From: Vibrio sinaloensis
Lineage (GTDB): Bacteria > Pseudomonadota > Gammaproteobacteria > Enterobacterales > Vibrionaceae
Direction of reading: 5' to 3'
DNA: 64,000 bases
Assembly: GCF_023195835.1 (NCBI RefSeq)
Contig: NZ_CP096199.1
Location: forward strand, 1,550,001 to 1,614,000
Position numbers and translations under genes: made by a program. The notes below the pieces were generated by a model that ran no database searches, was not told the origin of the DNA, and worked only from the letters and a program-made list of their open reading frames with translations. Shown here one piece after another: positions 26,643-38,600 of the stretch (within the stretch, counting starts at the first letter, position 1; every line of letters starts with the position of its first letter).

Positions 26643-29600
26643 TTAGTGGTTATTTGTGTCGTATACCTTCAGTAGGTCGTTTAGGATTGCGTTGGTATCC
26701 ATCACAGAACCTGCCTCTGTATATTGAGCTGTAGCCCCTTCAAGAATAACTTGCTGGCTGCTGTTGGTATCAGTATCTGAAATAGTAAGTTTCAAGTTTT
26801 CACCATCTACTTCAAGCAGTGTGCTAATAGAATCATTATCGTCTGCCTGCAGTAATTCGGAAATATCAATCTTATCTTCACCTTTGGTAAAGTCTTTGAT
26901 GGTATCGACTTCGCCATTACGGATACCAGTGCCTTGGTCGACGAACTTGAAGATGTCTTCGCCTTCTCCGCCAATAAGAATATCACTGCCGCTGTCACCA
27001 ACAAGGATATCGTTACCCGTCCCCCCAATTAGTGTGTCATTACCTGAACCACCTCGAACAGCGTCGTTACCTTCACCACCGTCAATAATGTCATGGCCGG
27101 AGCCACCAAATAGCAAATCGGCACCTCCCTGGCCATAAATTTCGTCGTTTCCACCTGCACCATGAGCAACATCTAAACCTGCGTTTGAATAACCACTAAA
27201 CCTCAATGCAGCGTCTTCATTATTAGCATCATAAGTTATGCTTGATGTACCACCAGATGTAAACAAGCTTCTTGGCGATTCTTGAGCATCAACATCGAAA
27301 TCATATCCAGGGGAATGACTATCTCCCATGTATATTGTATCTGAGCCACTTCCCATTAGAACATCATCACCGCCAATACCTACATCTATAGACTCACCGT
27401 TGACTGCATCATAATCATGGAACACTTGGCTTTCTTCTTGGAAGCGCGTTGCTGCAGAAGTCGCCCAATCCATTTTATTCGCACCAGACGTACCTTGAGC
27501 CGTTACACTGTCAATTCCGCCATTAGCACCAGACGATGGAGTTATTGTAGACGCATCAATAGTAACAGTTCCTGTAGTTGAGCTAACTTGATTGTCAGAG
27601 TCAACAGCCCAATAATCGAAGCTATCATTAATGGCTATATTACCAAAAGATTCAACTTCTACGTTGGTGATATTAAACCCTCCATTTTTTGGAGAGCTCA
27701 CAGCTAACTTAACTTCATCGAATGTCACTGCTGGAGGTATATCTGAAGGCAATATTTCAGCTGAGCCTTCCATATTATGCCCCCCTACAATCTGGTCAAT
27801 ATCAAGGGCGACCTGTCCAACGACCTGTCCATTATCAAATAGATATGCAGTCATCTTCACGTCTTCTGGCTTTGGATTCAAGCTATCAAAACTAATGGTT
27901 ATCGAAGACATATTGCCTTGTTCTGACTTGATTGAAATGTACTCTCCAACCTGCGTTTCCTTACCTTTTCCACTATCAGTAGTCGCAACGAAGTATCCGC
28001 CCTGCTCACCCACGTCGAGTTTGATTACGCCATCGTTGATAAACTCACCGTCGGATACTGTCCCGCCCGACAACGTAAGACCATTGGCACTGAAGTCTTT
28101 GACGCCATCATCACCAATGTCAGAAGCATCTGCTTTAGAAATATTACTGCTAGCGGTCGCATTCGCACGATCTACTACGTAATAAACTTCAATGTCATCT
28201 CTGAACTCAACATCGCCTGTATTTAACATCTCTTGAGTTATCTTAACGAAGCTGCCACTTTGTGCGTCTTTGTAATAGAGATCGCCATTGGTTGGCAGAC
28301 TTTCAAGTCTGACGCTAGTGACTTTATTATCGTCAGCAAACTCATCGTCTTGTACATCAGTTGCATTTGGCGCGAAGTTCACTCTAACAACACTGTGATC
28401 AGAATCTAAGTCAAAGTTTTTGGCTAGTGGTAAATCATCATTACTGCCACCATCGCTTGCATCGGAGACACTAATTACCGTTTCTGCAACGGCCGAAACC
28501 TGACCTTTATCATCGGTTACCGTCACTTCAATAACACGATCTGTGTTGTCTGGGTCATCACTGGTATTGCTGAATGTAATAGATTTCAGAGCATTTTCGA
28601 ACTCAGCAGCGCTCAATGCCCCCCCACCAAGTACAGCTATAACTACAGTACCTGTTTTGAAATCCGTTGAGATTGTGAACTTGTTATTGTCTACAGCCGA
28701 GTAATCTAAGATGTCACCAATCTGTCCATCTTTCAACTTGAGAGATAGAGACGAAATAAGATCGTTATCATCAAAGATATCAGCATCGACATCGGCAATG
28801 GTGACCGCGCCTTTTCCTTCAATGTAAGTGGTTGAGTAGTTAATACCATCATCAATTGGACGGATAGCAATAACTAAGTCGTTGTAGTCTCTATCACCAT
28901 TATTGACCGGCAGATCTTCAATCTTAATTTCCGACTTATCGTCAGAAATTTGGAACTGTGATTTATGTGCATCAACATGGCTAAAGTACGCCGTTTGGCC
29001 GCTTTCACTGCCATTGATAAACAGCTTGCCTTCTGCATTAACCGTCAATACATCATTTGCTTCAACGGTGTTAGCTCCGTCGGACAATAGGAAAAACTCA
29101 ACATTATCTAGAGAATTAAGTAGCGCCAGTGCTGTTTTATCGGCAACACTGTTGGTATTGCCAATAAGAACGTTAAGCTCAGCTGTGCCTGTGTTGCTGT
29201 CCCAGATATAGTAGCCGAACACGTTGCTATGGCTAGCACTTTCCGAAACCATATCGATCTGATATTGCGTACCGTTTAGGTCAACTTCTGGTCGATCGTT
29301 GTTCAAGATATCCCCAGATGCAGATACACCATCAATCTCAATATTGTATGCTTCTGTAGGCTCGACTTCTCCGTCTAATACAGTTGGTATAACAATGTCG
29401 AAAGAGGCAACATTCGGCGGTACAAACAATTCGCCTGTGTAGGCGTTGTAAGTCACTCCATTGGTAAAGGTGGCATTGCTTAAATCAACATCTTGATTGT
29501 CAGCTGTGTTGTCATCTTGATTAGGATTGATACCAAACTCAACCGCAAGCAATTGAGAAAGCGCAGAGCTACCAGACAAATTAACGGTGAAGCTTAGTGA

Positions 29601-32600
29601 TTCGCCTTCGCTGACTTGGTTAGTATTCACAGCGATAGACTCAACACTCACTGCTGGTACATCTGGATTAACGATAATCGTAATGTTCGCCGTATCTGTG
29701 CCGCCATTGCCATCAGAAATAGTGTACTCAAATGTCTCTTCACCACTGAAATTGTTGTCAAAGTCAAAGACAACATAATCACCATCGATAGAGGCTTTTG
29801 TATCGCCAAATCCAGTGATTGTGATTTCGTCACCATCTAGGTCGAAATCATTAGATAAAATCTCTGAAATTGGGATACGAATTTCACCCTCGCTTTGATT
29901 CACCGCATAAGCACCTGTGCCAGTCGCTTCGAAACCAACTAGGAAGTAATCTGATGAATCGGTATTTTTCGCTTCGCCCTCGACAAAATCAGTCGCTTCA
30001 AAAACCACGGTATCGAACGCAACATCAAGGTCATAACTAAATGAACCTTCATGGCCTGAATCAAGGCTAAACACACCACTTTGCACTGGCTTACCGTCTA
30101 GGTAAGCAGTCCACATACCTTGCTCTCCCGCTGCACCTTCACCTGAAACAAGGTGCGAAACTGCAAAGGAGAAGCTTGTCGCTGGTTTAGGCAGACTGAT
30201 AGCAATCTTCTCAGACTCGCCAGTTTCACGGTTGTACTGCAACTGAGCAGCTGGACCACCGTTAATGTTGCCTTCTACGCCCAACTCATAGCCATCGGTT
30301 ACGGTCAGTTCTTTAGCTGTGTTTGCATTCTGGCTGAAGTCACCAGACTTACCAACATAACCAGAAACGGTGACTCCTTCAGCATCCCAGTTGGTACGAT
30401 CTTCTGCGAATGTCCCTAATTGAACTGTATATGTTTGCGGATCATCATTCGCATCAGGGGCATTGTTGATCGTAACAGTTGACTCGTCACTGTAGTTTTT
30501 ATCGGAGTCTATCGCTCGGTAATCAAACGAATCATCAGAGCGAGTATCGATGTAACGAAGCTCCCAGTTGCCTTTGCCCTCGGTAGACAAATCAACAGAT
30601 TGGATCATAGCGCCATCTGGCAGCGCGAAAGAATCTGAAGGTATAGTCACTTCGTGGAACAAATCTTTATTACCACTGGTGTCTTTTTGGTACTCGAATG
30701 GGGAATTATGGACGTTGTTATTGGCATCCACCCAAGTCACCATAATTGTTACTTTCGATTCATTGCCGTTATTTAGGTTCTTGTCGAAGTAGCTACCAAG
30801 GCCATCTAAGCCAAGAGTAATGCTGTCGGCAGGGCGGCTATCAAAGTTAATTGTGATAGTCTCACCTTGCTGAATGCCATTACCTTGACCAACACCGATA
30901 CCGTAACCGACATGATTTGCGTTTTCGTTGTATTGAACAAGGTCATCGTCACCTTGTCCTTTTTTACTTGCGGTAATGGTTACCACATCACCATCGGCAA
31001 GCGTGAGTTTACGAACAGACGGATCATCTGTTGCTTCACCCCAATTGTGGAAGTTGTTTTTCGAAGGCGAATGACTATCGACATCTTGCTCGTCTTTAAC
31101 GCCAAGTAGGAACCCTTCACTATTCTCGCTGCGGATGTATTCAATCAAGTTAGGATCTTCAAACACCTTACCTTCTTTAACTAAGTTGCCATTTCCGTCA
31201 AAGACAGCAAGGTCATCCTTGGTAATGACATCATCACCGTATTTCAATACACCGTGATCCGGTAGCTCAGTAATGACAACACCCACGTTTGTATCCGCAT
31301 TGTTGTCATTGTCGTCTTCATTGTCGGAGATATGATCCGAGCCATCACCTTCAATGCTGCCATTGCCGTCATTGAAAATAACTTTAGCCGTCCCAGACTC
31401 ACCTACGTTAATAGAGAAGTCTTCCGACTCTGGTGGGTTGTCGGTTTTATCGTCCGTTTCGTTGAGATTGACGACAACAGTGCTCACCGTTGGAACGCCT
31501 TTGCCATCTAGGCCCTTAGCGGTAACGGTAATCGAGTGCGCATTACCCAAGGTTTCAAAGTCGTTGGTGTAAGCTTTTACGCCAGCTTCAGTCAAGCTTA
31601 CGTTACCATCTTGGTCAACATCAAAATAAGGTTCAGACTGGTCAGTGTCATCGGCTGCGTAGACGTTATCACCAGGCTCGATTGAGTAAACGATGTTATC
31701 GCCATCTAAGTCAGAGGCAGAGACGGTACCAATAGTTTCTCCGGCCGCTTTAGAGTTCTCTTCATAACTAAATGTATAAGCGTCTTCAGCAAACTCAGTG
31801 GCACTGTCGTTTAAGTTAAGCTCTGTTAGCTTAACCTCAACATCATCAGTCGCTTGACCATCACTAACGGTAACTACAAGGTTATGGATGTTATCCTCAA
31901 CCTCAAAGTTATTAGCCAAAGATTGAACGCCTTCTTCGGTTAAAGTAATGCGGCCCTGATCATCAATGGCGAACCATCCGTTTTCATTACCAGACTTAAA
32001 GCTAAACGTTAGTTCATCCTGAGTGTTGTCGATGTCTTTAGCTGTTACTGTGCCGATGACATCAGACTCAGTGATGCCCTCGTCATAACTAAACTCGTAA
32101 CCACCATTTTGGCTATTTTCGTTAGTGAACTCTGGAGCGTCGTTAACAGGGTTTACGTTAATCGTCACTGTTGCAGTATCTTCGCCACCGTTGCCATCAC
32201 GAACTGTGTAGTCAAATTGAGCAATACCGTTGTAGTTGGCTTCTGGTGTAAAACGAATGAAATCTGCAACCACACCCGGTTCGAGCACTTTCTTAATAAA
32301 GATAAGCTCGCCATGAGTGTTATCTTTAGTGATTAGATCATATGAGATAGATAGTCTATCACCATCTACATCAGTGTCATTTGACAACAGATCTGTTACT
32401 GGGATGTCGATATAAACGTCTTCATCTGTAGTTAGGTCGACAATGATTTCTTGCACTTTAATGTTATCTAGGTAGGTACCACTGTTATCACCTTTGGAAC
32501 CTACTTCAACAAAGCTGATCGTGTTGTCACCAGCTGACCCAACCACCTCGAAAACATGCGTTTTCATTGTGTTGCTATCTGGAGTAACAGTGGCAATCAC

Positions 32601-35600
32601 AGTACCGTTCCAAACAACGTTCAGCATAGCCGTATGGTTCTCACCCCGAGCTGCTACATCAAGTGAAATTTGGTATGGCTTGCCTTCTTCAACACCATTT
32701 ACTGTTTGCGTTAGAGTTACATTGTCACCTCTACCGCCTTCACCTTCCATATCAATGAAATGGTCAAGATCGGTTTCTACTCGATTATAACCATCTTCAA
32801 CCAAGTCTAAGTTACCTGAGTTAGCATCAAATACCCAACCGTCTAGGTTACTTGCTCTATCGCCCCAACCAGGTGCGCTGTTACTGCTGGTGAAATCTTC
32901 GAAACTACCATTGACAATCAGGTTGTCACCGAGAGTATGACCGTCGTCATTCGCTACTGGTGGATCGTTCACTGGAGTGACATTGATAAATACGGTTGCT
33001 GTTGATGTTTCGCCACTAGGATCCGCGATAACATATTCATAACTGGCGACACCATTGAAGTCTTTAGCTGGCGTGAAAATTATCTCGCCATTAACCATCG
33101 CAACTTCACCGTTAACCCCGTTCTTAACAGAAATAATAGCCAAATCATCGCCATCAGGGTCAGTATCGTTAGCCAGAAGTTCTTCGGGTGTAAAGCGAAT
33201 TTCTTCCTCTTCTTGAGTTTGGTAACCAGAGGCATTTTCTACCGAGATATTGTCAATATATGCACCGAAGGTATTGTCATTGCCGTTGCCAGTAAAAGTC
33301 AGAGTGGTAGAAGAATCTGACACAGTTTCATCAAAGGCGATGGTGTACCAACCATTACTTGGGTCTTGTGTAACAGTGAGACCCTCGACTTGAGCGCCAT
33401 TTCCAGAGGTAACAAAAATGTTTCCGTTTGGAGCTGAGAAAATAACGACAGTGGTATCACCAAACGTCACTGTAAGGCCGCTGTCGCCTTCATGGTTTGG
33501 TCGCGGTTTATAATCAAATGTGACCGTATGTGTAGAGCCTTCTTTAGTATCTAAATCTCTTGAAATACTCACTAGCTCATGGCCATCTAGCTCCGCATGT
33601 GCATTGCCATCCGACGCGGATGACACGCCAACGTTGCCTGTTTGGATCTCTAACTCTGCTTTCTCTCCATCTGAGTTAGTAATTGTCCATCCGTTGTAGT
33701 CAGCAAACGTGTCCCACTTACCATTTGCTAATCCGCTTTCTTCAAACGATTCTTGGAATATGAGGCCTTTGCCGTAGTCATTAACAGCGGTAGGTGCATC
33801 GTTGCGGCCATTAATCGTAACTTCAGCTGTTTGCTCAACCTCACCACCTAGACCATCGACCACTTTGTAAGTCAATTTGATGACTTCCTTCTCCCCTTTA
33901 GCAAGGTAGGTAAAGAATGATGGATCAATGTTCAGTGTGTGGCCGTCTGCATCCACTGATAAACCATCGACTAGACCAGTGATGTCTTTAATGGATAACG
34001 TTGCATCCGCATCCACATCGTCTGCACCTTTCAATAGATTCAGTGTCGTTATAGCTGCATCTTCATGCGTTGATTTGCTCAGTGCGCCTGCCACTGTTGG
34101 CGCATCGTTGCTTCCTTGAACTTCAACGGTGATGGTATGACTTGCACTGCCATCAAGCGACTTGACTGTCAACTTCTCTTCGTAAGTGTCACCTTGATCC
34201 AGTTTGTTCGCTTTTGTGTCATTAAGGGTATATGTCCACGCGCCCGTTGACGCATCGAAGGTAAAGTCACCGTATCTGCCAGCAAGCTTCGCACCATCAA
34301 CAGCTGCGAACGTATCTTGGCCTCTGTCGGCATCTGCGACTTCGAGTTGTCCTTTGGCAAAGTTATTACCGACCGTGCTGCCTTGTCCGTCAATACCAGC
34401 TTCAATCACATCTTCGCTCTGAGCGTCTTTAACTGAAATCGTCGCTTTATCATTGCGACCATTAATCGTAACTTCGGCTGTTTGCTCAACCTCACCACCT
34501 AAACCATCGACCACTTTGTAAGTCAATTTGATGACTTCCTTCTCCCCTTTAGCAAGGTAGGTAAAGAATGATGGATCAATGTTCAGTGTGTGGCCGTCTG
34601 CATCCACTGATAAACCATCGACTAGACCAGTGATGTCTTTAATGGATAACGTTGCATCCGCATCCACATCGTCTGCACCTTTCAATAGATTCAGTGTCGT
34701 TATAGCTGCATCTTCATGCGTTGATTTGCTCAGTGCGCCTGCCACTGTTGGCGCATCGTTGCTTCCTTGAACTTCAACGGTGATGGTATGACTTGCACTG
34801 CCATCAAGCGACTTGACTGTCAACTTCTCTTCGTAAGTGTCACCTTGATCCAGTTTGTTCGCTTTTGTGTCATTAAGGGTATATGTCCACGCGCCCGTTG
34901 ACGCATCGAAGGTAAAGTCACCGTATCTGCCAGTAAGCTTCGCACCATCAACAGCTGCGAACGTATCTTGGCCTATGTCGGCATCTGCGACTTCGAGTTG
35001 TCCTTTGGCAAAGTTATTACCGACCGTGCTGCCTTGTCCGTCAATACCAGCTTCAATCACATCTTCGCTCTGAGCGTCTTTAACTGAAATCGTCGCTTTA
35101 TCATTGCGACCATTAATCGTAACTTCAGCTGTTTGCTCAACCTCACCACCTAAACCATCGACCACTTTGTAAGTCAATTTGATGACTTCCTTCTCCCCTT
35201 TAGCAAGGTAGGTAAAGAATGATGGATCAATGTTCAGTGTGTGGCCGTCTGCATCCACTGATAAACCATCGACTAGACCAGTGATGTCTTTAATGGATAA
35301 CGTTGCATCCGCATCCACATCGTCTGCACCTTTCAATAGATTCAGTGTCGTTATAGCTGCATCTTCATGCGTTGATTTGCTCAGTGCGCCTGCCACTGTT
35401 GGCGCATCGTTGCTTCCTTGAACTTCAACGGTGATGGTATGACTTGCACTGCCATCAAGCGACTTGACTGTCAACTTCTCTTCGTAAGTGTCACCTTGAT
35501 CCAGTTTGTTCGCTTTTGTGTCATTAAGGGTATATGTCCACGCGCCCGTTGACGCATCGAAGGTAAAGTCACCGTATCTGCCAGCAAGCTTCGCACCATC

Positions 35601-38600
35601 AACAGCTGCGAACGTATCTTGGCCTCTGTCGGCATCTGCGACTTCGAGTTGGCCTTTGGCAAAGTTATTACCGACCGTGCTGCCTTGTCCGTCAATACCA
35701 GCTTCAATCACATCTTCGCTCTGAGCGTCTTTAACTGAAATCGTCGCTTTATCATTGCGACCATTAATCGTAACTTCGGCTGTTTGCTCAACCTCACCAC
35801 CTAAACCATCGACCACTTTGTAAGTCAATTTGATGACTTCCTTCTCCCCTTTAGCAAGGTAGGTAAAGAATGATGGATCAATGTTCAGTGTGTGGCCGTC
35901 TGCATCCACTGATAAACCATCGACTAGACCAGTGATGTCTTTAATGGATAACGTTGCATCCGCATCCACATCGTCTGCACCTTTCAATAGATTCAGTGTC
36001 GTTATAGCTGCATCTTCATGCGTTGATTTGCTCAGTGCGCCTGCCACTGTTGGCGCATCGTTGCTTCCTTGAACTTCAACGGTGATGGTATGACTTGCAC
36101 TGCCATCAAGCGACTTGACTGTCAACTTCTCTTCGTAAGTGTCACCTTGATCCAGTTTGTTCGCTTTTGTGTCATTAAGGGTATATGTCCACGCGCCCGT
36201 TGACGCATCGAAGGTAAAGTCACCGTATCTGCCAGCAAGCTTCGCACCATCAACAGCTGCGAACGTATCTTGGCCTCTGTCGGCATCTGCGACTTCGAGT
36301 TGGCCTTTGGCAAAGTTATTACCGACCGTGCTGCCTTGTCCGTCAATACCAGCTTCAATCACATCTTCGCTCTGAGCGTCTTTAACTGAAATCGTCGCTT
36401 TATCATTGCGACCATTAATCGTAACTTCGGCTGTTTGCTCAACCTCACCACCTAAACCATCGACCACTTTGTAAGTCAATTTGATGACTTCCTTCTCCCC
36501 TTTAGCAAGGTAGGTAAAGAATGATGGATCAATGTTCAGTGTGTGGCCGTCTGCATCCACTGATAAACCATCGACTAGACCAGTGATGTCTTTAATGGAT
36601 AACGTTGCATCCGCATCCACATCGTCTGCACCTTTCAATAGATTCAGTGTCGTTATAGCTGCATCTTCATGCGTTGATTTGCTCAGTGCGCCTGCCACTG
36701 TTGGCGCATCGTTGCTTCCTTGAACTTCAACGGTGATGGTATGACTTGCACTGCCATCAAGCGACTTGACTGTCAACTTCTCTTCGTAAGTGTCACCTTG
36801 ATCCAGTTTGTTCGCTTTTGTGTCATTAAGGGTATATGTCCACGCGCCCGTTGACGCATCGAAGGTAAAGTCACCGTATCTGCCAGCAAGCTTCGCACCA
36901 TCAACAGCTGCGAACGTATCTTGGCCTCTGTCGGCATCTGCGACTTCGAGTTGTCCTTTGGCAAAGTTATTACCGACCGTGCTGCCTTGTCCGTCAATAC
37001 CAGCTTCAATCACATCTTCGCTCTGAGCGTCTTTAACTGAAATCGTCGCTTTATCATTGCGACCATTAATCGTAACTTCAGCTGTTTGCTCAACCTCACC
37101 ACCTAGACCATCGACCACTTTGTAAGTCAATTTGATGACTTCCTTCTCCCCTTTAGCAAGGTAGGTAAAGAATGATGGATCAATGTTCAGTGTGTGGCCG
37201 TCTGCATCCACTGATAAACCATCGACTAGACCAGTGATGTCTTTAATGGATAACGTTGCATCCGCATCCACATCGTCTGCACCTTTCAATAGATTCAGTG
37301 TCGTTATAGCTGCATCTTCATGCGTTGATTTGCTCAGTGCGCCTGCCACTGTTGGCGCATCGTTGCTTCCTTGAACTTCAACGGTGATGGTATGACTTGC
37401 ACTGCCATCAAGCGACTTGACTGTCAACTTCTCTTCGTAAGTGTCACCTTGATCCAGTTTGTTCGCTTTTGTGTCATTAAGGGTATATGTCCACGCGCCC
37501 GTTGACGCATCGAAGGTAAAGTCACCGTATCTGCCAGCAAGCTTCGCACCATCAACAGCTGCGAACGTATCTTGGCCTCTGTCGGCATCTGCGACTTCGA
37601 GTTGGCCTTTGGCAAAGTTATTACCGACCGTGCTGCCTTGTCCGTCAATACCAGCTTCAATCACATCTTCGCTCTGAGCGTCTTTAACTGAAATCGTCGC
37701 TTTATCATTACTGCCCAAGATATTGACTGTAATGGTTTCTGACGCTGTGCCGTCGAATGACTTGACCGTTAAAGTATCGGTTTCTTTGTCACCCGCGTTA
37801 AGCGGGTCCGACTTAGTAGGATCGAGCGTGTATGTCCATGCACCAGTGTTGATGTTGAACGTAAAGGTACCAAAGTCGCCTTCCAAGCTCGTTGGCTGCT
37901 GGTACACTTGCTCACCGTCGTCGACGTCTTTCAGGGTTAATTGACCGCCTGCCTTTGCATCACCAATCGGGTCGCCATTGCCATCAATACCCACTTCCAC
38001 GACTGAGGTGTCTTCCTCCTCTGACGTGGTGATAACGGCCTTGTCATTTGTCCCTTTGACAATAACCGTCACTGTACCCGTGCCCGTGCCATCTACTGAA
38101 GTAACATCAAAAGTCAGTGGAACTTCTTTACCATCAGGTAGAGCTTGAACAGTCGCACTGTCGTTATTGATGGTAAAAGTCCAGCTCCCATCAGACTCGA
38201 CATTGAACGTACCATATTCGTTAGAAACCTCGAATGGCTGCACAAACGCTTCTCCAGCGTCGACGTCTGATATATCCAAGTTTCCAGTCGCAATAGATTG
38301 GTCTTCTACATCCTCTACTACTAAGCCATCGTCGTCACTAACCGTAGCGGTATCATTCACAGGCGTCACATCGATATTGACGACAAGGGTATCTGTACCA
38401 CCGTTACCATCGTCAACGATAACGGTAAAGCTGTCTGGTCCGTTGTAGTTTTCGTTTGGCGTGTAAGTCCACTCACCGGTTGTAGGGTCAAGTTCAACCG
38501 TGCCGTTAGCAGGAGCAGAAGATTGGGAAAAAGTCAGGATATCTTGGGCATTTTGATCGGTGGCGACTAGGGTGCCACTGATTGGCGTGTCTTCATCTGT

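Noticed and set aside
33928..37677. Families of 63-78 residue frames recurring every 651 bp on both strands
   Set aside because: They are shadows of the adhesin repeats, identical because the DNA is identical. No start signals.
33804..37709. Possible CRISPR array because of regular repeats
   Set aside because: The unit is 651 bp, fully coding and contiguous with no short spacers.
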